Positions 1-7,823 of a stretch of 33,617 bases of DNA are shown here, piece after piece (the stretch's first letter is position 1; every line of letters starts with the position of its first letter). This DNA is from JAVXAN01 sp036660495. GTDB taxonomy: Bacteria; Bacillota_I; Bacilli_A; RF39; UBA660. Made by a program: the position numbers and the translations under genes. The notes beneath the pieces were generated by a model. It saw only the letters and a program-made list of their open reading frames with translations. It had not been told where the DNA came from and searched no databases. The DNA is taken from positions 1-33,617 of the forward strand of contig JAVXAN010000004.1 of NCBI GenBank assembly GCA_036660495.1, read 5' to 3'.

Positions 1-370
1 AGCTTATTATTTCACAAAAGAAATAAGTAATTAACATAATACTTAAAGTTATAGGCATCTGTTCACCAATTAAGTGATACACTGGTAAATACATTGCTAG
101 AAACATTGGAATACTAAGTATTGCTACGGTAAAGTTAGCAAAACAAGCATTATTTCCAACAACTTTTTTTCTGGTGAATAAAAAGTGTTCAATTACGCCA
201 ACTATCATTAACGCACCAAATAATATTTTCATGTGTTCCCAAATGCTCTCGTTTACTGGGAAAAAGATTGAACTTATAAAACACGGGAATTTATCATAAA
301 TAAAGTGGAGTGGAAAAGATAATAAAAACGCTAGAACAACCGAACCGATTTTGAGTTTTTTTAAATTCAT
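1..370 (-). CDS. DUF6512-like membrane protein, C-terminus beyond window edge
   Basis: Reading the minus strand from the ATG at 370-368 gives 123 codons without a stop to the left edge, so the gene is partial. The ribosome binding site GGGAGG lies about four bases upstream of the ATG. The protein starts with a hydrophobic helix (about residues 8-25) and then carries PVNESIWEHMK at about residues 45-55, a stretch I associate with the DUF6512 family of small Bacillota membrane proteins. Two further hydrophobic stretches follow. The function of the family is unknown to me. The family call comes from memory of the motif and is moderately secure; that it is a membrane protein is clear. It is transcribed divergently from the TtcA-like gene. 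Confidence 0.75.
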   Translation of the reverse strand, partial: MNLKKLKIGSVVLAFLLSFPLHFIYDKFPCFISSIFFPVNESIWEHMKILFGALMIVGVIEHFLFTRKKVVGNNACFANFTVAILSIPMFLAMYLPVYHLIGEQMPITLSIMLITYFFCEIIS

Positions 371-390
371 AAAGCCTCCCTTATATAATT

Positions 391-399
391 ATTATAGCA
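391..399 (-). promoter_or_regulatory. Extended -10 promoter of the DUF6512-like gene
   Basis: On the minus strand the sequence reads TGCTATAAT, a full extended -10 element, 21 bases before the start codon. The -35 position (GAATAA at 414-419) is poor, as expected for an extended -10 promoter. Confidence 0.55.
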
Positions 400-429
400 A
401 GTTATTATTATATTTATTCGTTTTCATTG

Positions 430-458
430 TTGACTTTAATAATCATAAATTATACAAT
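430..458 (+). promoter_or_regulatory. Sigma-A promoter of the TtcA-like/rel operon
   Basis: TTGACT at 430-435 and TACAAT at 453-458 are separated by exactly 17 bases. Transcription would start near 465. This excludes the in-frame ATG at 427, which lies upstream of the promoter, and supports 484 as the real start. Confidence 0.7.
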
Positions 459-483
459 GTTTTTGAAAAGAAAAGGTGTTTTA

Positions 484-1326
484 ATGGAAGCTTGTAAAGA
501 AATAGAAAGAAGTATTATTACTAAGTTTAGAAAAGAAATTTGGAGAATGTTTATTAGGGCTGTTAAAGAATACAAACTTATTGAAGAAAATGATCAATTA
601 GCAGTCTGTATTTCTGGTGGTAAAGATTCTTTTTTGTTAGCAAAATGTATAGAAGAATTTCAAAAACACCAAAGCGTAAAAATTTCTGTAAAATATATTG
701 TTATGGATCCTGGTTACAGTAAGAAAAATAAAATGTTAATATTAGAAAATGCTAAAAAATTAAATATTAACATAGATGTTTTTGAAAGTGATATTTTTGA
801 TTCAGTAGCTAATATGAAAGAAAAATCAGCATGTTATTTATGCGCTAGGATGAGAAGAGGTGCTTTATACTCTTATGCTAAAAAACTAGGATGTAATAAG
901 ATAGTGCTAGGTCATCATTATGATGATGTGATTGAAACAATTTTACTTAGCATGTTTTATGGAGGAGAAATCAAAACCATGATGCCTAAGCTTCACAGTG
1001 AAAATTTCAATGGAATACAATTAATTAGGCCATTATATTTAATAAGAGAAAAAGATATTAAAGCTTGGGCAAAATATAATCACCTAAACTTTTTGAATTG
1101 TGCGTGTAGGTTTACTGAAACGAATAATGAAGGCCACAGTGAAAATTCGAAAAGACTTGAAATAAAAAAATTAATAGAAAGTTTAAATAAAAAAAGCATT
1201 TATATTGAAGGAAATATTTTTAAAAGTGTTTCAAATGTTAATTTAGATACCTTAATTGAATATAAAAAGGCTGGTATAAGACATAATTTTTTAGATGAAT
1301 ATGAGGATAAAGATGAAAATAAGTAA
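484..1326 (+). CDS. TtcA/TilS-family tRNA-modifying PP-loop ATPase (TtcA-like)
   Basis: This 280-residue protein belongs to the PP-loop ATP pyrophosphatase family that thiolates or otherwise modifies tRNA. The PP-loop SGGKDS lies at about residues 45-50. A CYLC pair is followed by ARMRRGALYSYAKKLG and by GHHYDD, which is the TtcA/TtuA layout rather than the lysidine synthase TilS layout. A second cysteine pair (NCACRF) near residue 210 could complete the iron-sulfur site that TtcA enzymes use to make 2-thiocytidine at tRNA position 32. The start at 484 has AAAGGTG upstream and sits just after the promoter at 430-458. It is the first gene of a tightly packed operon. The exact modified base is inferred and could differ in Bacillota homologues. 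Confidence 0.85.
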   Translation: MEACKEIERSIITKFRKEIWRMFIRAVKEYKLIEENDQLAVCISGGKDSFLLAKCIEEFQKHQSVKISVKYIVMDPGYSKKNKMLILENAKKLNINIDVFESDIFDSVANMKEKSACYLCARMRRGALYSYAKKLGCNKIVLGHHYDDVIETILLSMFYGGEIKTMMPKLHSENFNGIQLIRPLYLIREKDIKAWAKYNHLNFLNCACRFTETNNEGHSENSKRLEIKKLIESLNKKSIYIEGNIFKSVSNVNLDTLIEYKKAGIRHNFLDEYEDKDENK

Positions 1327-1849
1327 AATAGAAGTTGGCCCTTTATTAGAAAATTGTTACGTACTAGAAAAAAACAACGAGATAATCATAATTGATCCAG
1401 GTGATGAATATACTAAAATTCAAGAAAAAGTAAATAAAAAGCAGGTGGTTGCAGTACTTATAACCCATTATCATTTTGATCATGTTGGTGCATTAGATAG
1501 CATTATTGAAAACCATTGTCATAATGTGATGGATTTTAATTGTAAAGCTGGGGTTTATAAGATTGGTAGTTTTGAATTCGAGTTAATTAATACTCCTGGG
1601 CATAAGGAAGATGCTGTTAGTTTTTATTTTAAAAATAATGAAGTTATGTTTGTTGGAGATTTTATTTTTAAAGGTACGATTGGAAGGTATGATCTATCAG
1701 GTGGAAATTATAAAGAAATGATAGAAAGTTTGTTAAAAATAAAAAAATACGATCCAAATACATTAATTTATCCAGGCCATGGAAGTAGTACTACTTTGTT
1801 TGATGAATTTAAAACAAATCCTTATTTTTTATCATTAGAAGAAGCCTAG
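1313..1849 (+). CDS. Metallo-beta-lactamase fold hydrolase (glyoxalase II-like)
   Basis: This 178-residue single-domain hydrolase carries THYHFDHVG at about residues 51-59, the HxHxDH zinc-binding motif. It also has GHKEDAVSF, VGDFIFKGTIGR and YPGHGSST in the order seen in the YqgX/glyoxalase II branch (PF00753). These proteins hydrolyse thioesters or related substrates in the cytoplasm with two metal ions; the substrate here is unknown. I chose the ATG at 1313 because GAGG sits six bases before it. It overlaps the end of the TtcA-like gene by 14 bases, which indicates translational coupling. The in-frame ATGs at 1295 and 1301 have no matching binding site. The length is at the short end for the family but all core motifs are present. 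Confidence 0.88.
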   Translation: MKISKIEVGPLLENCYVLEKNNEIIIIDPGDEYTKIQEKVNKKQVVAVLITHYHFDHVGALDSIIENHCHNVMDFNCKAGVYKIGSFEFELINTPGHKEDAVSFYFKNNEVMFVGDFIFKGTIGRYDLSGGNYKEMIESLLKIKKYDPNTLIYPGHGSSTTLFDEFKTNPYFLSLEEA

Positions 1850-1860
1850 TGCTTTTTTTT
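1838..1860 (+). terminator. Weak terminator-like hairpin after the MBL gene
   Basis: GAAGC and GCTTT flank the loop CTAGT, followed by a run of T. Part of the T-run is used in the stem, so it may be only a partial terminator before rel. Confidence 0.35.
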
Positions 1861-1897
1861 GCTTTTTGTAGTATTATATTTGAAAGTGGGTGATTTG

Positions 1898-3331
1898 ATG
1901 ATTAAAACTTATTTAGAATTATTATCAAAAATACGTGAAAAGTTGAATTTCAGCAATGAAGATATAGCACTTTTAGATAAAGCTTACTTAACCGCAGAAA
2001 GACTTCATTCTGGAATGAAAAGAAGAAGTGGTGATAATTATATTGTTCATCCTCTTAATGTTGCTTTTATATTAGTTAATATTGGAGCAGACGTTAATAG
2101 TATTTGTGCAGCTTTACTTCATGATACAGTAGAAGATACTAACTATACGGTAGAAGAAATAAAGATAGATTTTAATGATGCTATTGCGACTTTAGTAAAC
2201 GGTCTTACAAAGCTAACAAAACTAGATTTTGAAAGCAGAGAAGAAAGTGATGCTGCTAATATAAAAAGAAACCTATTAAGCATAACAAAGGATATAAGAA
2301 TTATATATATAAAACTAGCTGATCGTCTTCATAACATGCAAACCCTTGACTTTATGCCCGATAGTAGAAAAAAGGCTATTGCTTTTGAAACAGAAAATAT
2401 ATATATTCCCCTTGCAAGACACTTGGGTTTGTACCAAATAAAGGATAATCTTCAAGATTTATGTTTATTTTATTTAAATAATTCTGAGTATAGAAGGGCG
2501 TGTGCAATTAGAAAAACGGTTGAAGAAAAATATAATAATGATATTAAGTTAATGCTTATTGATTTAAAAAAACTGTTTGTACTTCAAAGTATCCCAATCG
2601 TTTTAAAAGAAACAATTAAAAATCCTTATGGAATATATGAAGAAATTCAAAACGGAAAAAAAATCGAAGAAATTCAAAATTTAATTGCATTAAAGGCAAT
2701 GGTTAATCAATTAATGGATTGTTATGTTGCTTTGGGAATAATTCATACAAATTATTTTCCGGTACCAAATACGTTTACTGATTATATTGCAGCACCTAAA
2801 TATAATGGGTATAGGTCAATTAATACGTCGGTTTTAACACCCGGTGGGAAGATGATTCAGTTTAGAATAAGAACTAATGAAATGGATCGTAATAACGCTT
2901 TAGGAATAGCATCGAAATGGGATGAAAGTATGCAAGCTAAAGTTAACAGTTTCAATGTTTTTTCTACTCTTTTGGAATTAAATAATACAGAAGTTTCAAA
3001 TAAGTCCTTTGTTATGGAAGCTAAAGAAGAAGTTCTTCAAAAAACCATTACAGTTAAAACCCCTAAGGGAAAAAGCATTCAGTTAAAAGAAGGATCAACC
3101 ATTCTTGATTTTGCTTATTCTCTTCACACACAAATAGGAATTCACGCAAGTCATGGCACTATAAATGGTATTTATAATGATTTAGGAACCGTTTTAAAAG
3201 ATGGAGATATTGTTTATGTAATAACGGATGATTTATTATGTCCAAACGTTGCTCAGGTAAATGATGTTAGTACTATTTTAGCAAAAAGAAAAATAAGAGA
3301 ATATTGTAGGAAGAAAAAAGATAATGAATAA
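1898..3331 (+). CDS. rel: Rel/SpoT-family ppGpp enzyme, hydrolase domain intact, synthetase domain probably inactive
   Basis: The protein has 477 residues against about 730 for a standard Rel. Residues 1-190 are an HD hydrolase domain with the expected H51-P, HDTVED (H75, D76, E79, D80) and KLADRLHNM (D142, N146). Residues 230-345 align to the RelA synthetase domain (FTDYIAAPKYNGYRS, RIRT). However, the catalytic Asp of the usual YDxIAIR motif is Asn here (N261 in QNLIALK), and the catalytic Glu of EIQIRT is Gln (Q321 in QFRIRT). The His of YQSLHTTV is also Asn (N309). A TGS domain follows (about 383-445), and the helical, zinc-finger and ACT regions are absent. I infer that it degrades (p)ppGpp but cannot make it. 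The ATG at 1898 is preceded by GTGGGTGAT; the in-frame start at 1859 lies in the upstream hairpin. It is the third gene of the operon. Confidence 0.9.
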   Translation: MIKTYLELLSKIREKLNFSNEDIALLDKAYLTAERLHSGMKRRSGDNYIVHPLNVAFILVNIGADVNSICAALLHDTVEDTNYTVEEIKIDFNDAIATLVNGLTKLTKLDFESREESDAANIKRNLLSITKDIRIIYIKLADRLHNMQTLDFMPDSRKKAIAFETENIYIPLARHLGLYQIKDNLQDLCLFYLNNSEYRRACAIRKTVEEKYNNDIKLMLIDLKKLFVLQSIPIVLKETIKNPYGIYEEIQNGKKIEEIQNLIALKAMVNQLMDCYVALGIIHTNYFPVPNTFTDYIAAPKYNGYRSINTSVLTPGGKMIQFRIRTNEMDRNNALGIASKWDESMQAKVNSFNVFSTLLELNNTEVSNKSFVMEAKEEVLQKTITVKTPKGKSIQLKEGSTILDFAYSLHTQIGIHASHGTINGIYNDLGTVLKDGDIVYVITDDLLCPNVAQVNDVSTILAKRKIREYCRKKKDNE

Positions 3332-3950
3332 AAAAAGAAAATATTATGAAACAGTAATTTTATTAACGCTATTTATAATCTTAACGGTTTTAGTAGTAAA
3401 AGGATCAACTTTAATGTTTGATGAAAAAATATTTAATGGTTTAATGATCATAAGAACAAGTGCAGTAACCTTTATTATGCGCATAATTACTGAGCTTGCC
3501 TCAATAATTGGAATCGCCATAATGTTAGGAATAACTTTAATTTACTTTATTAAAAAGAAAAAAATTAGTGATTTTAAGTTTATTATTATAAATGTTTTAT
3601 CTGGAGTATTTATTATGAAGGGATTAAAAGAAATTATTCAAAGGTCACGTCCAGTTTGGAAATGGATAACTGAAGATGGTTTTAGTTATCCTAGTGGTCA
3701 TACGATATGCGCAATGCTTTTTTATGGCACCTTAATAATATTAGTAAACAAGAACATTAATACTAAGTATAAAAACCTAATAATTTTAGGCCTTGTTTCA
3801 ATGATTATTCTTACTGGGATAAGTCGTATATATTTTGGGGTACACTATGCAACAGATGTTATTTCAAGCATTATTTTAGGCTTGGTAATTCTTCTAATAT
3901 CAAAAGAGTTTATTTATAAGGAAGGTAAAGATGAAAATAAAAGTAAATAG
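3324..3950 (+). CDS. PAP2-family membrane phosphatase
   Basis: This 208-residue protein has about five or six hydrophobic helices and the three PAP2 signature motifs in order. These are KEIIQRSRP (residues 102-110), PSGH (123-126), and SR at 167-168 followed by H174 and D178 (SRIYFGVHYATD). The family removes phosphate from lipid phosphates at the membrane. In Bacillota such proteins commonly act on undecaprenyl pyrophosphate (BcrC type) or phosphatidylglycerol phosphate (PgpB type); the sequence alone does not separate these. The start overlaps the end of rel by eight bases, with AGGAAG upstream, so it is translated from the same message. Confidence 0.9.
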   Translation: MNKKRKYYETVILLTLFIILTVLVVKGSTLMFDEKIFNGLMIIRTSAVTFIMRIITELASIIGIAIMLGITLIYFIKKKKISDFKFIIINVLSGVFIMKGLKEIIQRSRPVWKWITEDGFSYPSGHTICAMLFYGTLIILVNKNINTKYKNLIILGLVSMIILTGISRIYFGVHYATDVISSIILGLVILLISKEFIYKEGKDENKSK

Positions 3951-4758
3951 TAACTTTAGTCTTATTGAAACAGTTACTTGTGGTCAAATATTTAGATTTT
4001 TTCTTCAAGAAGATGGTAGTTATGATATTATTCTAAAAGATAGAATAATAAATGTAAGCCAAAAAGGTAATTATTTAACTGTTTTTTCAAATAACAATAA
4101 AGATTTATTAACTAATGTTACTAATTATTTTGATTTAAATAATGATTATGATTATATTGATAATTTTCTTATTAAATCGGATAAAAAAATAGAAGATGCA
4201 GTAATAAAATCTAGAGGTATGAACTTGATTAATCAAGATCCTTTTGAGGTTTGTATTTCGTACATTGTTTCAGCTAATAATAGTGTTTTATCAATTTCAA
4301 AATCAATAAACGAAATAGCAAGAAGATGGGGTGAAAAAGTTTTGTTTGATGATAAAACATACTATTTATTTCCTGAGTATTGTGCTTTAAAAGACGTATC
4401 TATTCAAGAATATAAGGAATGTAAAGTTGGTTTTAGAGATAAGTATATATATAATTTTGTGAAAAGAGTTAATGATAATCAGTCGTATTTACAAAGTATA
4501 TACTCTTTAAGTACTGATGAAGCATTATTATCACTTATGCAAAGCCCGGGTATTGGTCCAAAGGTGGCTTCATGTATTCTTCTTTTTGCATACCAAAAAT
4601 ATGATGTTTTTCCGGTTGATACTTGGGTAAAAAAGATTTTTAAAAACATTTATGGCATTGAAAATGAGTCTAACATTAGAGCTTTTGCTAAAAAGACTTA
4701 TGGAAAATATTCGGGTGTTGCTATTCAATATCTATTTCATACTAGTCGCAATAAATAA
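3931..4758 (+). CDS. OGG1-type 8-oxoguanine DNA glycosylase/lyase
   Basis: This 275-residue protein has an OGG-type N-terminal domain (ETVTCGQIFRF at about residues 13-23) followed by a helix-hairpin-helix GPD domain. The hairpin reads SPGIGPKVASC, placing the catalytic lysine at K211, and the active-site aspartate is D230 in FPVDTW. Lys plus Asp marks a bifunctional glycosylase/AP lyase of the OGG1 class, as opposed to the lysine-free AlkA/MutY enzymes. No C-terminal iron-sulfur cysteine cluster is present. The start has AAGGAAGG upstream and overlaps the PAP2 gene by 20 bases, so it ends the operon. It should excise oxidised guanine from DNA. The 8-oxoG specificity is inferred from the domain layout. 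Confidence 0.88.
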   Translation: MKIKVNSNFSLIETVTCGQIFRFFLQEDGSYDIILKDRIINVSQKGNYLTVFSNNNKDLLTNVTNYFDLNNDYDYIDNFLIKSDKKIEDAVIKSRGMNLINQDPFEVCISYIVSANNSVLSISKSINEIARRWGEKVLFDDKTYYLFPEYCALKDVSIQEYKECKVGFRDKYIYNFVKRVNDNQSYLQSIYSLSTDEALLSLMQSPGIGPKVASCILLFAYQKYDVFPVDTWVKKIFKNIYGIENESNIRAFAKKTYGKYSGVAIQYLFHTSRNK

Positions 4759-4762
4759 AACG

Positions 4763-4771
4763 TGGTATAAT
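4763..4771 (+). promoter_or_regulatory. Extended -10 promoter of ftsK
   Basis: TGGTATAAT is a perfect extended -10 element located 27 bases before the ftsK ATG. No good -35 is visible. Confidence 0.6.
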
Positions 4772-4798
4772 ATTTGCATAAGGTAGACGAGGTGTAAA

Positions 4799-6967
4799 AT
4801 GACAAAGAAAAAAGTGTCTAGTAGTTCTAAGAAAAAAGGGAAAATTCCAGTAGAAATTTTTGGAATAATATATATTGTTCTTACGGTTTTAGGCCTTTTA
4901 AGATCTGGGTTCGTAGGAAAAATGGTAAGTAATTTTTCAATATTTCTATTTGGTACTTATTATAATTGGGGATTAGTGTTTTTCTTGGCAGTTGGGGGTT
5001 ATGTTTTGTTTTTCAGAGAAAAGCCTAAGTTGTTAAGTAAAAAATTAATTGGTTTTTACTTAATTGCTATAGCATTTTTATCAATGGCTCATGTTAAATA
5101 TATAATGTATGATGCTAATGTCGGTGTAGAGGTGTTTCAAACCACTTTGGATAATATTGTTGCAAGTTTTAACAATCTTGAACAAAACGCTGGTGGTGGA
5201 ATTATTGGAGCCTCAATATCATATCTATCAGTTTTATTATTTGATATATTAGGATCAAAGATAATTAATTGGGTGTTGATATTATTTGGCTCAATGCTTA
5301 TATTTGATTTTTCTCCAGCTAATATTTTAAAAAAGATTTTCTCATATGTTTCTTCAAAAAAATGGAAAAAGAAGGTTGGAATTCAATCTGATGAATCAGA
5401 AGATGAAGAAGAAATAGTAAGTGATGGTAAAATAATTATTTCTAGTGTAAATGATTTAACGCATGTTAGTGCCGAAGAGACTCAGGAGGTAGAAGAAAAT
5501 GGCCTTGCAAAGGGTGAATATAAGTTACCACCAATATCACTGCTTGATTTACCTAAAAAAGTTAATACTAAAGCAAATCAGGAAAACATCTCGTTAAACA
5601 TAGCTTTATTAGAGCAAGTGCTAAATGATTTTGATATTAATGGTAAGGTTGTCCAGGCACATGTAGGTCCAACGGTGACTCAGTATGAGCTTGAAATAAA
5701 GTCTGGTACTAAGGTTAATAAAATTTTGAGTTTAAATAAAGAAATCTCTTTAGCACTTGCTGCTAAAGACATCAGAATTCAAGCGCCTATTCCAGGGAAA
5801 AGTACGATAGGAATTGATATTCCAAATAAAATCCCATCACCAGTATCTTTAAGAGAAGTATTACAGGCAATACCTAAAGAACTAAATTATAGTAAATTAC
5901 TTGGAGTTTTAGGTAAGGATATTATGGGAATACCTAACTGGATGGAAGTAAATAAAATGCCACACCTTTTAATTGCTGGAGCAACTGGTTCTGGTAAGTC
6001 GGTTTGCGTTAATTCCGTGATTACTTCAATTCTAATGAGGTCAAAACCAGATGAAGTTAAGATGGTTATGATTGATCCTAAAAAAGTAGAACTTAGTATG
6101 TATAATGGTGCGCCACACCTTTTAGCGCCAGTTGTAACAGACCCTAAAAAAGCATCCATTGTGCTTAAAAAGATAGTTGATGAAATGGAGCATAGATATG
6201 ATTTGTTTAGTGATAGTGGAACAAAAAATATTCAAGGCTATAATAAATTAATTGATAAAAAAAATGAAAATACAACTGGAGAAGTTATAAAAAGGCTGCC
6301 GTATATTTTGGTATTAATTGATGAGTTAGCTGACCTTATGTTAGTTGCGGCTAAAGAAGTGGAAGATTCAATTATGCGTATTACGCAAATGGCTAGAGCA
6401 GCTGGTATTCATTTGATTGTTGCAACACAAAGACCTTCAACTGATGTAATTACTGGTGTTGTAAAAGCAAATATTCCATCACGTATTTCTTTTGCAGTAT
6501 CTTCTTCAATTGATTCAAGAACAATTCTTGACATGATGGGGGCAGAAAAGCTTTTAGGTAAGGGTGATATGCTTTTTTTACCAATGGGAGAAGGAACGCC
6601 AGTACGTATTCAAGGTGCTTTTGTATCAGAAGAAGAGGTTAAAAGGGTTGTTGATTTTACAATTAAGCAACAAAAAGCTCAATATGATGAAAAGTTTTCA
6701 AATTTAACTGATAAGCCATTGGGGGCATCATCATATAATGAAAAAGATGATCAATATGATGATCCTTTGTATAACGAAATTGTAGAATTTGTTGTAAAAA
6801 GTGGAAAAATAAGTGCTTCGCTACTACAAAGAAAGTATCGATTAGGTTATAATAGAGCAGCGAGAGTTATTGATTTGCTTGAAGAAAGAGGAATAGTAGG
6901 ACCACCTAACGGGTCAAAGCCTAGGGATGTTTTAGTGAAATTAGAAGAACAAAGTGAGGAGGAGTAA
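4799..6967 (+). CDS. ftsK: FtsK/SpoIIIE-family DNA translocase
   Basis: This 722-residue protein begins with a basic, Ser/Lys-rich N-terminus and about four membrane helices (residues 17-170). An acidic linker follows, then the alpha domain around 260-350 (HVGPTVTQYELE, RIQAPIPGKSTIGIDIPN). The RecA-like motor has Walker A AGATGSGKS near residues 394-402 and Walker B LVLIDELADLM near 503. The C-terminal gamma winged helix (about 655-715, SASLLQRKYRLGYNRAARVID) reads KOPS/SRS orientation sequences. The protein pumps chromosomal DNA through the closing septum, and in spore formers into the forespore. The length is normal for Bacilli SpoIIIE/SftA-type proteins. The ATG has GAGGTG upstream and its own promoter. 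B. subtilis spoIIIE also lies close to ymfF/ymfH, as here, which favours the SpoIIIE orthologue. Confidence 0.96.
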   Translation: MTKKKVSSSSKKKGKIPVEIFGIIYIVLTVLGLLRSGFVGKMVSNFSIFLFGTYYNWGLVFFLAVGGYVLFFREKPKLLSKKLIGFYLIAIAFLSMAHVKYIMYDANVGVEVFQTTLDNIVASFNNLEQNAGGGIIGASISYLSVLLFDILGSKIINWVLILFGSMLIFDFSPANILKKIFSYVSSKKWKKKVGIQSDESEDEEEIVSDGKIIISSVNDLTHVSAEETQEVEENGLAKGEYKLPPISLLDLPKKVNTKANQENISLNIALLEQVLNDFDINGKVVQAHVGPTVTQYELEIKSGTKVNKILSLNKEISLALAAKDIRIQAPIPGKSTIGIDIPNKIPSPVSLREVLQAIPKELNYSKLLGVLGKDIMGIPNWMEVNKMPHLLIAGATGSGKSVCVNSVITSILMRSKPDEVKMVMIDPKKVELSMYNGAPHLLAPVVTDPKKASIVLKKIVDEMEHRYDLFSDSGTKNIQGYNKLIDKKNENTTGEVIKRLPYILVLIDELADLMLVAAKEVEDSIMRITQMARAAGIHLIVATQRPSTDVITGVVKANIPSRISFAVSSSIDSRTILDMMGAEKLLGKGDMLFLPMGEGTPVRIQGAFVSEEEVKRVVDFTIKQQKAQYDEKFSNLTDKPLGASSYNEKDDQYDDPLYNEIVEFVVKSGKISASLLQRKYRLGYNRAARVIDLLEERGIVGPPNGSKPRDVLVKLEEQSEEE

Positions 6968-6985
6968 GTAATTTACTTCTTTTTT
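6961..6985 (+). terminator. Intrinsic terminator of ftsK
   Basis: GGAGTAA and TTACTTC form a seven-pair stem (one G-T) around the loop GTAAT, followed by six T. The 5' arm contains the ftsK stop codon. Confidence 0.7.
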
Positions 6986-7090
6986 AGTTATATTTGTAAA
7001 AGCAAAAAAACATCATAAATTGAAAGATAATCACGCCATTATAATATATTTAAAAAATATTAATATTATTTATTAAGGAAGTGAAAGTTA

Positions 7091-7765
7091 ATGTATGAAA
7101 AATTACCGTGCATTTTAACAAAAAATGAAACAACAAAACTTTTTATTGAGCTAAAAAATGGGAATTTACTTGCAAAGCAAAAGTTGGCAGAACATAACAT
7201 TAAGCTTGTTATTTATCATGTGAAAAGGTTTCATAATTTATATAAAGATTTATATGAATTTGAAGATTTAGTTAGTGTTGGCACTATTGGACTTATGAAG
7301 GCAATTGACTCATATCAATGTAATAAAACTGTTTTTTCAAATTATGCAAGTATTTGTATTATTAATGAAATATTTATGTATACAAATAAAGAAAGTAGAA
7401 GGAAATCAGGTTTAGCAGAACATATTATAAGTACTAAGGATTTATCAGAAGAAGGAGCACAAGATATAGCTGGGGATATCCTTGATTTTATTCCAAGTAA
7501 TGATCCGTTAATTGAAGAAGTATATGAAGATAGTGAATTAAAAGCTAACGTTTTAGAATTAATTGAAATTTTGAATTTACAACAAAAAGACATTCTTTTA
7601 AAATACTACGGATTTTACGAAAGGTCATATTCTCAAAAAGAATTATCAATAATTTATGGTGTTTCCCAAAGTGCTATAAGTAAAATAATAAGTAAGTCAC
7701 TTAATATACTAAAAAAAGAAATTGAATTAAAGCAAAGTAATCACACCCTGGTTATTCATAAATAA
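7091..7765 (+). CDS. Sporulation-type sigma factor (SigE/SigK-like, sigma-70 family)
   Basis: This 224-residue protein shows sigma region 2 from about residue 35: KLAEHNIKLVIYHVKRF, EDLVSVGTIGLMKAI, and YASICIINEIFMY in the -10 recognition region. The pattern YASxCIxNEIxMY is a hallmark of the sporulation factors SigE and SigK. Region 4 near the C-terminus has a helix-turn-helix (SQKELSIIYGVSQSAISKIISKSL). The protein starts about where mature SigK starts, so there is no inhibitory pro-sequence. It forms a single-gene unit with a clear terminator and GGAAGTG before the ATG. A TATAAT lies at 7040-7045 without a well-placed -35. It may direct a developmental regulon or be a reused relic of one. 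Sigma identity is firm; the SigE/SigK subtype is probable. Confidence 0.9.
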   Translation: MYEKLPCILTKNETTKLFIELKNGNLLAKQKLAEHNIKLVIYHVKRFHNLYKDLYEFEDLVSVGTIGLMKAIDSYQCNKTVFSNYASICIINEIFMYTNKESRRKSGLAEHIISTKDLSEEGAQDIAGDILDFIPSNDPLIEEVYEDSELKANVLELIEILNLQQKDILLKYYGFYERSYSQKELSIIYGVSQSAISKIISKSLNILKKEIELKQSNHTLVIHK

Positions 7766-7780
7766 TCAGGTTTTATTTTT
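7747..7780 (+). terminator. Intrinsic terminator of the sigma factor gene
   Basis: CCTGGTTATT and AATAATCAGG form a ten-pair stem (one G-T) with loop CATA, followed by TTTTATTTTT. The sigma factor stop codon is in the 3' arm. Confidence 0.88.
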
Positions 7781-7789
7781 ATGCATATA

Positions 7790-7798
7790 TGATATAAT
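7790..7798 (+). promoter_or_regulatory. Extended -10 promoter of deoD
   Basis: TGATATAAT starts ten bases after the preceding terminator T-run and 34 bases before the deoD ATG. There is no convincing -35. Confidence 0.6.
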
Positions 7799-7823
7799 AA
7801 TAAAAGAAAGTAGGTGCATAATA

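Noticed and set aside
427..483. Longer start of the TtcA-like protein at 427
   Set aside because: It lies before the promoter at 430-458 and lacks a ribosome binding site; the extra residues do not resemble the family.
5887..6159. 90-codon minus-strand frame inside ftsK
   Set aside because: It lies opposite the conserved ftsK motor and has no ribosome binding site or recognisable protein; it is a shadow of the coding strand. The other antisense frames inside ymfH, the permease, serS, miaB, tyrS, smc, ftsW, comEC, lexA and tkt were dropped for the same reason.
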